Shown here: piece after piece, positions 7,192-13,068 of the stretch
Layout of the letters: each line of letters starts with the position of its first letter
How positions within the stretch are numbered: the stretch's first letter is position 1
Position numbers and translations under genes: made by a program
NCBI GenBank assembly: GCA_028706995.1
Contig: JAQTVR010000022.1
Location: 1 to 13,068 of the forward strand
Source: Dehalococcoidales bacterium
GTDB lineage: Bacteria > Chloroflexota > Dehalococcoidia > Dehalococcoidales > UBA5627
DNA: 13,068 nt
Direction of reading: 5' to 3'
The notes under the pieces: generated by a model
Database searches by the model: none
Seen by the model: the letters and a program-made list of their open reading frames with translations, nothing else
Told to the model about the DNA's origin: nothing

Positions 7192-7218
7192 AATATTTAA
7201 CAGTTACGTTAAAATATT
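7192..7218. promoter_or_regulatory. Inverted repeat abutting the -35 box (candidate operator)
   Basis: AATATTTAAC (7192-7201) and GTTAAAATATT (7208-7218) are inverted copies with one extra base in the right arm, separated by AGTTAC. The inner 6 bp (TTTAAC/GTTAAA) are exact. The element lies immediately upstream of the -35 hexamer, where an activator or repressor could bind. No U-run follows on the - strand, so it is not a good terminator for the hydrogenase operon. A+T richness makes chance possible. Confidence 0.35.
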
Positions 7219-7221
7219 ATA

Positions 7222-7680
7222 CTAGACAACTGATACTTCAGCTATTATCATATCAACCACCTGCGGTATAGCCTTCTCTACCTCATGGGTGCATATTTCG
7301 CTTAATGTAGATACATCTCCGGCTTCGATAGCGACTATCAATATTTGCCGTGGCATGTCCAGACCCAGTTTATTCCCCAATTCTATGGCGACAATCACAC
7401 CTATATCATGGGTCGAAGTAGTATGGCAACTGGTATCGAACTCTTCGGGGGTCAACCGGTAGATACTGCCCGGTTTCCCCTGAGGTGTCTGAATAGCATC
7501 GACAATAATTGCTTTGTCGTAGCCGACTAAATAATCCAGCAGGTTAAGACCTGCCAGTCCGGTTTCATTTATCGAGATATCAAGATTAGATAACCTGCCC
7601 TGCAGAGCCTGAATTACGCGCAGTCCTGCGCTGTCATCTGTCAAGTATGGATTACCTAATCCTAATATTAAAGTCTTCAA
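7222..7680 (-). CDS. Hydrogenase maturation protease (HyaD/HybD/HycI family)
   Basis: A 152-residue nickel-dependent endopeptidase that removes the C-terminal tail of the [NiFe] hydrogenase large subunit after the metal centre is built. Seen: the N-terminal LGLGNPYLTDDSAG motif, and the three Ni-sensing positions of the family, D16 (Glu16 in E. coli HybD), D61 (IIVDAI) and H91 (STHDIG). Length is normal. The start is TTG at 7680: an in-frame stop lies four codons upstream and no ATG is available, while the family motif begins at residue 4. No strong ribosome binding site precedes it. It follows the large-subunit gene by 13 nt, so that protein, which has an uncleaved-type C-terminal extension, is the evident substrate. 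Confidence 0.93.
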   Translation of the reverse strand: MKTLILGLGNPYLTDDSAGLRVIQALQGRLSNLDISINETGLAGLNLLDYLVGYDKAIIVDAIQTPQGKPGSIYRLTPEEFDTSCHTTSTHDIGVIVAIELGNKLGLDMPRQILIVAIEAGDVSTLSEICTHEVEKAIPQVVDMIIAEVSVV

Positions 7681-7693
7681 TATATTATGTTAA

Positions 7694-9151
7694 CTATTCC
7701 CAGCTCTTAATTATCTCCCTTTTGTTATTATAAACATACATCGGTAGTGCCGGATGCCCCGGTAAATTGTGACTGGCACAAGCCAAACACAGGTCATAAG
7801 GACGCCAGGCCATCTCGATTCTATTGAGTAAACCTTCGGTTATTTCTTTACTTGGTTGAATTAATGCTCTGGCGGCCTTATTTATAGACATATTTACGGC
7901 TGCTCCATTGTGAACGGTTGCCACGATCAGATTAGCTTTCTTTATAACGCCATATTCGTCTGTAATATAATGATGTATAAGCGTTCCTCTGGGTGCCTCC
8001 ACAATCCCCACACCTTCATCCGGAACCGCGCTAGGAATATGGCGCACATTGGTGCCTGTAATCTCAGGGTCTTGAGCCAGTTCAAGCATTCTCTCGGCTG
8101 CATAAACCAGTTCGATAAGTCTTGCCCAGTGCATGGCTAAAGTGTGGTGCACAGGTTTACCGCCAAGAATAGTATACATCTTCTCATATTCTTCCTGTGC
8201 CAGAAGTGTGGCCATACCATCCGCAGCATTAAGACGCGCCAGGGGGGCGACGCGGAAAACACCGCTATCCTTGCCGTCCACGAAACCCTTCCATCCGATC
8301 TTCTTGAGATACGGGAACTTGATATAGCTCCAGGGTTCTACATGCTCGGCTATATGTTCCAGGTAATCTTTAGGTTCGAACTTGGCAAACTCTTTTCCAT
8401 CAGGATCTACAACCCTGACCTTGCCGTCATAAAAATTAACCTTGTTATTTCCGTCGACCATGCCCATGTAATAGGTCTTATGAGTATAGGCATCGCTTAC
8501 AATCATATCGACATACTCTTTATTTTTAAGGACTATGTCGTCAAATACTTTTAAAGAAAGTTTTGCAAACTCAAGGGAGTCTTTAGCAATTTGCTCGATT
8601 TCTCTTCTTTCTTCTTCATCAATACCCTTGCTAATTCCTCCCGGTTGCCCAAAGACGGGATGTACTGCCCTACCTCCAATCATACTGATCACATGATGGT
8701 TTTTCTTTCGTATATTGATTACAGCTCCTGCCAATTCCAATCCAACCTTGCCAATGACACCAATGATATTGCGCTCAGCAGCCGGAGCTTCCGGGCCCAT
8801 AATGAAATCGGGGCCACCCAGGATATAGAAATGGGTGGTATGATCGGTAACATAAAAGGAGCTATACAAAAGTTCTCTTATCTTTTTTGCTGTGCTGGTC
8901 GGAGTAACATGAAACAATGCATCTAAAGTCTTGGTAGAGGCCAAATGGTGCGCTTCAGGACAAACACCGCAGATCCTCTGCGTTATCTGGGGCATATCCT
9001 CGGCAAGTCTCCCCTCCGAAAACTTTTCGAAACCCCTCAGCTCAGGAACCTGAAAATAACTGTTTTCTACCGTACCTTCATCGTTAAGAAATATCTCTAT
9101 CTTGCCATGGCCTTCAAGCCTGGTAATCGGGTCTATGCTTATCTTCTTCAC
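7694..9151 (-). CDS. mvhA: [NiFe] hydrogenase large subunit, group 3c-like (MvhA/VhcA)
   Basis: A 485-residue catalytic subunit that carries the Ni-Fe(CN)2CO centre and splits or forms H2 in the cytoplasm. Ni ligands are in L1 RICGVCPEAHH (C61, C64) and L2 LCLACASH (C455, C458). A 24-residue extension follows H461, the expected cut site of the adjacent protease. The N-terminal DPITRLEGHG is the family signature. No transmembrane helix or Tat signal is present in either subunit, fitting a soluble group 3 enzyme, and partnership with MvhD- and HdrA-type genes points to 3c. The start is GTG at 9151, sharing its first G with the TAG stop of the small subunit (TAGTG). An AAGGAGGGC sequence lies upstream at 9162-9170, 10-12 nt before the GTG. 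GTG was chosen because the conserved KKISIDPITRLEGHG begins directly after it. Confidence 0.96.
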   Translation of the reverse strand: MKKISIDPITRLEGHGKIEIFLNDEGTVENSYFQVPELRGFEKFSEGRLAEDMPQITQRICGVCPEAHHLASTKTLDALFHVTPTSTAKKIRELLYSSFYVTDHTTHFYILGGPDFIMGPEAPAAERNIIGVIGKVGLELAGAVINIRKKNHHVISMIGGRAVHPVFGQPGGISKGIDEEERREIEQIAKDSLEFAKLSLKVFDDIVLKNKEYVDMIVSDAYTHKTYYMGMVDGNNKVNFYDGKVRVVDPDGKEFAKFEPKDYLEHIAEHVEPWSYIKFPYLKKIGWKGFVDGKDSGVFRVAPLARLNAADGMATLLAQEEYEKMYTILGGKPVHHTLAMHWARLIELVYAAERMLELAQDPEITGTNVRHIPSAVPDEGVGIVEAPRGTLIHHYITDEYGVIKKANLIVATVHNGAAVNMSINKAARALIQPSKEITEGLLNRIEMAWRPYDLCLACASHNLPGHPALPMYVYNNKREIIKSWE

Positions 9152-10107
9152 TATACCCTTGCCCTCCTTAGGATAGAATCCGGTAGATTGTAACGGTAGA
9201 AAGTCCCCGCCGGGTCGCGTACATCCTCAAGTATTTTCTCAATTTCTTCGGGTTCATTAGAGTCTATAACCGAGGCTACTGCATTCATAAAATGAGCCCC
9301 CTGGTCAATAACATCATTAACGGGCCCATAACACCCGGTGCACGGCATATTAGCCTGTGGGCACGGAGAACCACATCCCCCTCTTGTTGCAATACCAGCA
9401 CATATAATACCCTGCTCCAAAAGACATATTTCGGGGTCGGATATTATTTCATAAGTCCTGTAGAACTTCTTAACTTTCTTAACATCACGTTTCCGCGGAC
9501 AATCATCACATACAGCTTTAATATTATCGGTTATAACTGTTCCAACAGGCGGCAGTTTCCCTTCAATCAATGCTTCCAATGCCATCCATGTTGTCCGTTC
9601 TTCAGGGGGACAACCCGGTATAATATATTCAACTTTGACCGTCTGAGACAGCGTTTTTACCGTATCAAAGAGTTTAGGAAGGGTCAGTTCACCTTCGGGT
9701 GACTGATAACTCGTTTGGGGCATTATTTTCCCGGGATTAATGGTAGAAGGAGTTTCCAAATACGCCCTTTCCATTATCATTTCCCGATTATACATATTAG
9801 CTAGACCGGGGATGCCCCCGCCGTAAGCACAAGCACCGTAAGCAATCATTACCTTTGATTTTTCACGTAATATTTTCGCCAGGTGTTCCTGCTCCGAACT
9901 GCGGATAGCCCCGTTGAAAATACAAACATCGATACTCCTATCCGGCATAGCTTCGACGTCTTTATATTTAACATCCATAGCCACCGGCCAGAATACGACA
10001 TCAGCGACCTCGATAAGTTTAAGTAGCTTTTCCCCGATTTCCAAAAACCCTATGTCACAACCACCACAACTGGCTGCCCAATAAAGTGCTACTTTTAATT
10101 TAGCCAT
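9151..10107 (-). CDS. mvhG: [NiFe] hydrogenase small subunit, group 3c-like (MvhG)
   Basis: A 318-residue electron-transfer subunit that wires the Ni-Fe site to the MvhD/HdrA partners through Fe-S clusters. It begins AKLKVALYWAASCGGCD; C14 and C17 with the cysteines in GACAYGG and PGCPPEE ligate the proximal cluster. A Cys-rich second half (CDDC, then CLLEQGIICAG, CGSPCPQANMPCTGC) supplies the further clusters typical of MvhG. No Tat signal peptide is present, so the enzyme is cytoplasmic. The start at 10107 is chosen because GGAGGG sits 4 nt before it; an in-frame ATG 12 nt upstream lacks a well-spaced site. The gene overlaps the preceding MvhD-like gene by 8 nt and shares one base with the large-subunit gene. 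Confidence 0.95.
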   Translation of the reverse strand: MAKLKVALYWAASCGGCDIGFLEIGEKLLKLIEVADVVFWPVAMDVKYKDVEAMPDRSIDVCIFNGAIRSSEQEHLAKILREKSKVMIAYGACAYGGGIPGLANMYNREMIMERAYLETPSTINPGKIMPQTSYQSPEGELTLPKLFDTVKTLSQTVKVEYIIPGCPPEERTTWMALEALIEGKLPPVGTVITDNIKAVCDDCPRKRDVKKVKKFYRTYEIISDPEICLLEQGIICAGIATRGGCGSPCPQANMPCTGCYGPVNDVIDQGAHFMNAVASVIDSNEPEEIEKILEDVRDPAGTFYRYNLPDSILRRARV

Positions 10108-10519
10108 TATTCCCTCCATTCCTAGGGAAAGGCCCCAATTTTTTAATTTTTTCCGTCATATCCCTAATTATGGCAGAAAAATTATCACCTTCCGATGCCG
10201 AAACCCAATCCAATCTTATACGGTCACTCTCGATTCCCATCTGATCTGTTAGCTTTTGTAACATAGTCATACGCCGAATTGTTTTATAGTTCCCTTCGGA
10301 ATAATGGCAATCGCCCGGATGACAGCCTAAAACAAGCACTCCATCGGCTCCCGATTCCATAGCCTTTAAAATAAATACAGGGTCGACTCTTCCGCTGCAC
10401 ATCACTCTCATTATCCTTATATTTGCCGGATACTTCTTCCTAGAAGTACCTGCCAGGTCGGCGCCGGAATAAGAACACCAATTGCAGAGAATACCTAATA
10501 TTTTAGGTTCGAAACTCAT
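10100..10519 (-). CDS. mvhD: MvhD/FlpD-type [2Fe-2S] hydrogenase delta subunit
   Basis: A 139-residue adaptor that carries a [2Fe-2S] cluster and passes electrons between the hydrogenase and HdrA. Conserved cysteines are C12 and C15 (LCNWCSYSGAD), C41 (RVMCSGRVDP), C66 and C71 (LGCHPGDCHY), matching the MvhD family motif set. Length is typical for the free-standing form. It overlaps the HdrA gene by 4 nt (ATGA) and the MvhG gene by 8 nt, which fixes its place between the two partners it joins electrically. Confidence 0.96.
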   Translation of the reverse strand: MSFEPKILGILCNWCSYSGADLAGTSRKKYPANIRIMRVMCSGRVDPVFILKAMESGADGVLVLGCHPGDCHYSEGNYKTIRRMTMLQKLTDQMGIESDRIRLDWVSASEGDNFSAIIRDMTEKIKKLGPFPRNGGNNG

Positions 10520-13068
10520 GCTAACACCCCCTCGATTTCAGCAATCAGTTGTTTGGTTGTAAAGTGTTTGCCCATAATTGCATCGCTCGGACAGGCAGAT
10601 ACACAAACACCGCAGCCTTTACAAAGTACCTGGTTGATCTCAGATATTCCCTTTTCTTCATTGAAGGTAATAGCGCTGTACGGACAAAGTGCATTGCATA
10701 TTCTGCACCCGGAACACAATTCTTCATCTATTTCAGATATAGCCGCTTCGATTTCAACCTTCCCCTTGCTTATCATAGCCAGCGCCCGTGCAGCAGCTGC
10801 CGATGCTTGAGCTACGGTATCCGGAATATCCTTAGGTCCCTGGCAACAACCGACTATAAATATACCATCCGTCATGGTGGCCACCGGGTCTAATTTAGGA
10901 TGCTTCTCCAGGAAGAACCCATCCGCTTTTTTACTTAACGAAAGTACTTTGCCTATCTGTGCTGAACCGGCGCTGGGTTCGAGAGCACAGCTTAAAATAA
11001 CCATATCTACAGGCAAACGCCTCTTTCTCCTTATCAGCGTATCTTCGCACAGGACGACCAGCTTACCTTTCTCCTCCGGTGTCTCGGCGACGTTGGTGAT
11101 CTCCGCCGCGCGACCCCTAATAAAATTAACCCCTTCCTCCTGAAGACGCAGGTAAAACTCTTCATAGCCGGAACCGGGGCAACGCATATCTATATATAAT
11201 TGATAGATATCTGCATCGGGCAATTTCTCCCTAATCAGGTGCGCATATTTTAACGAGTGCATGCAGCAGACACGCGAGCAGTATTTATGGTAGTTTTCAT
11301 CGCGGCTACCGATACAGTGTAAAATGGCGATACTCTCAGGTTTCTCACCATTTGCCTTTATGACATTCCCGCTGGTAGGGCCAGAGGCATTAGAAAGCCT
11401 TTCGAACTGAAGTCCGGTCAAAACGTCATCGTATCTGTTGTATCCGTAGGTATACATTACCTCAGGATCGAACTGCTGGAAACCGGTGGCGACGATAATA
11501 GATCCGATTTCAACTTCTACGGTTTTATCCTGCATGCTATGATCGATAGCCTTTGCCTCACAGGACTTTTCGCATACCAGACATTCAGAACACACCGCAC
11601 AGTTCAAACAACGCTTAGCTTCTTCAATGGCTAATTTCTCATCATATCCAAGCTCAACCTCATTAAAAGACCCTCGCCTCTTAATTAATTCCAATGAAGG
11701 CATTTCAACTCTAGATTTAGGTTTTATCTTATCTTTCGAGACATTCTTAACACGGGTAATCTGTTCATTTCTGCCCTCGCGCATATCAACCCCACAGATA
11801 TAGCGATCGATGCTTTCGGCAGCTTCTTTACCGGCAGCAATGGCAGCAATTACATCCATCGGCCCCGCGACCACATCCCCACCGGCAAAAACTCCGGATA
11901 TATTTGTTTCTAAGGTGACAGGATCCACCGATAAATTACCCCATACGGTAAATTCCAATTCTTTGGGTAACTCAGCCCTGTCTATTACCTGCCCGATAGC
12001 AGTGATCACCGTCTCTACATCTATAATAAATTCTGAACCTTTTTCCGGTATCGGGCTTTTTCTACCGCTTTCATCCGCCTCACCCAGATGCATACGGATA
12101 CATTCGATACCAGCCACCTTATCTTCATTGACAATTATTTTGGTCGGTGATGTCTTATATTGTATCTTAATCCCTTCCTTTCCCCCCTCTTCAACCTCAC
12201 TGGCTACAGCCGGCATTTCCACCCGCGAGCGACGATAAATAATAGTCACTTCCTTAGCTCCGAGTCTCAGTGCCACTCTAGCAGCATCAATGGCAGCGTT
12301 ACCACCCCCGATAACCACCACATTCTCACCGATAACTACCCTGTCTCCTGATTTAACCCTTCTTAAGAAATCGAGAGCCGGTAATACATTAGGATTATCT
12401 TCTCCTATAATGCCCAGTTTCTGACTTTTTCCGGCGCCGGTTCCCATAAAGACAGCCTTATATCCTTCCCGGAACAGGTGGTTTAAATCTTTCACGGGCG
12501 AATTTGTCCTTATATCTACTCCAAGCTCTCTTATATATTCTATTTCATTATCTACAACATTCTTCGGCAAACGATAATCCGGAATTCCGTAACGCATCAA
12601 CCCGCCGGCTTCGCCAAGGGCTTCGAATACGGTCACCGAATATCCTTTTCTTACCAAGTCATAAGCACAGGCAAGCCCTGAAGGACCCGACCCGACTATG
12701 GCTACTCTACCTTCCTTCGTTTTTTCAACCGGTATCCCTTTCTGCCTGCCAACCTTCATTTCATAATCGGCGACAAAACGCTTCAGAGCACTTATTGTTA
12801 AGGATTCATCTACCGAACCCCTCTCGCATTCGGATTCACAGGGGTGATAACATACCCTGCCGACAATACCGGCAAGGGGAATTGACCTTCGAACCACTTC
12901 AAGCGCTTCCTTGAATTTTCCCTGCGATATTAAGGCAATATAGCCATGAGCGTTGACCCCGGCCGGACAGGCGATACGACACGATGAATATCCCTTTTTA
13001 TCCACAACAGCCTTGTTAGGAACAGCATATGGTGATTGTATATAAATGGCCTTCCTGTCGCTCAAGCC
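10516..13068 (-). CDS. hdrA: HdrA-type flavoprotein with embedded GltD-like NAD(P)H/FAD module (5' truncated)
   Basis: At least 849 residues, numbered from the TTG at 13065. The opening RKAIYIQSPYAVP resembles the internal 'RKAIY.PFPQAVP' of HdrA, so this TTG is probably an internal Leu codon and the N-terminal FAD half lies beyond the edge; the frame is open through 13068. Residues 26-83 are a GltD-like Fe-S segment (C29, C33, C72, C76, C80). An FAD motif GSGPSG (125-130) and an NAD(P) motif GGGNAA (253-258) with YRRSRVEMPA follow, as in GltD/NfnB. The HdrA core then resumes with a Cys-rich cluster (C486/489/492/495/498/502), SIIVATGFQQFDP, IGSRD and YCSRVCCM. The C-terminus is a 2[4Fe-4S] ferredoxin (C784/787/790/794; C815/818/821/825). 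With MvhADG it should form an H2-linked, possibly electron-bifurcating complex with NAD(P)(H) as one partner. No hdrBC is in view. Confidence 0.93.
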   Translation of the reverse strand, partial: GLSDRKAIYIQSPYAVPNKAVVDKKGYSSCRIACPAGVNAHGYIALISQGKFKEALEVVRRSIPLAGIVGRVCYHPCESECERGSVDESLTISALKRFVADYEMKVGRQKGIPVEKTKEGRVAIVGSGPSGLACAYDLVRKGYSVTVFEALGEAGGLMRYGIPDYRLPKNVVDNEIEYIRELGVDIRTNSPVKDLNHLFREGYKAVFMGTGAGKSQKLGIIGEDNPNVLPALDFLRRVKSGDRVVIGENVVVIGGGNAAIDAARVALRLGAKEVTIIYRRSRVEMPAVASEVEEGGKEGIKIQYKTSPTKIIVNEDKVAGIECIRMHLGEADESGRKSPIPEKGSEFIIDVETVITAIGQVIDRAELPKELEFTVWGNLSVDPVTLETNISGVFAGGDVVAGPMDVIAAIAAGKEAAESIDRYICGVDMREGRNEQITRVKNVSKDKIKPKSRVEMPSLELIKRRGSFNEVELGYDEKLAIEEAKRCLNCAVCSECLVCEKSCEAKAIDHSMQDKTVEVEIGSIIVATGFQQFDPEVMYTYGYNRYDDVLTGLQFERLSNASGPTSGNVIKANGEKPESIAILHCIGSRDENYHKYCSRVCCMHSLKYAHLIREKLPDADIYQLYIDMRCPGSGYEEFYLRLQEEGVNFIRGRAAEITNVAETPEEKGKLVVLCEDTLIRRKRRLPVDMVILSCALEPSAGSAQIGKVLSLSKKADGFFLEKHPKLDPVATMTDGIFIVGCCQGPKDIPDTVAQASAAAARALAMISKGKVEIEAAISEIDEELCSGCRICNALCPYSAITFNEEKGISEINQVLCKGCGVCVSACPSDAIMGKHFTTKQLIAEIEGVLA

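Noticed and set aside
10108..10119. Upstream ATG of the hydrogenase small subunit at 10119.
   Set aside because: GGAGGG sits ideally before the ATG at 10107, and family members begin with the AKLKV-like strand.
12504..12914. A 136-codon open frame on the + strand, antisense to the HdrA-type gene, with similar ones at 8144-8554, 9292-9702 and 11810-12238.
   Set aside because: They lie wholly opposite strongly conserved coding sequence, resemble no family and lack ribosome binding sites.
13063..13065. TTG as the true start of the HdrA-type protein.
   Set aside because: The following residues match an HdrA-internal motif and the frame is open to the window edge, so it is treated as an internal Leu codon. 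This cannot be settled without upstream sequence.
1..13068. Search for CRISPR repeats, tRNA, rRNA, IS elements or long direct repeats.
   Set aside because: No regularly spaced repeats, cloverleaf sequences, transposase-like frames or terminal repeats were seen by eye.

Overview
The window comes from a strictly anaerobic, hydrogen-metabolising bacterium. The evidence is a group 3c-like [NiFe] hydrogenase operon tied to an HdrA-type flavoprotein, an [FeFe]-hydrogenase-like sensor kinase, and an ETF-quinone oxidoreductase carrying a ferredoxin tail. Base composition is moderate to A+T-rich, and no phage, IS element, CRISPR, tRNA or rRNA is visible. The gene set is reminiscent of Chloroflexota (Dehalococcoidia) or of anaerobic Firmicutes and Deltaproteobacteria. 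That placement is inference only; no marker gene is present.

Layout: one gene lies on the + strand (1-1328, the 3' part of an ETF-QO/FixC-like oxidoreductase). After a convergent intergenic stretch (1329-1602), everything else is on the - strand. Read in the direction of transcription from the right edge, the first block is a metabolic operon (13068-7222). It encodes an HdrA protein with a GltD-like NAD(P)H/FAD module inside it (5' end cut by the window), an MvhD-type [2Fe-2S] adaptor, the hydrogenase small and large subunits, and the large-subunit maturation protease. The first three junctions overlap (4, 8 and 1 nt); the protease follows after 13 nt from a TTG codon.

The second block is regulatory (7153-2770). 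It has its own strong sigma70-type promoter placed so close to the ATG that the mRNA would be nearly leaderless. It encodes a short, divergent RpoN (sigma54), a soluble histidine kinase whose input is a ferredoxin plus a degenerate [FeFe]-hydrogenase H-cluster domain plus a 4Fe-4S domain, and an NtrC-type sigma54 activator. Next comes a well-matched sigma54 (-24/-12) promoter at 2673-2689, which drives the last gene. That gene is a response regulator with no DNA-binding domain: a receiver, a helical TPR-like segment and two copies of a tetra-cysteine motif.

Read together, the window looks like a self-contained hydrogen/redox-sensing circuit beside the hydrogenase it may control. The sensor kinase would read H2 or redox state through an H-cluster-like site, phosphorylate the NtrC-type activator (and perhaps the Cys-rich receiver protein), and the activator would work with the locally encoded sigma54 at the -24/-12 promoter. 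Individual domain assignments are strong; the wiring is inference from gene order and promoter placement.
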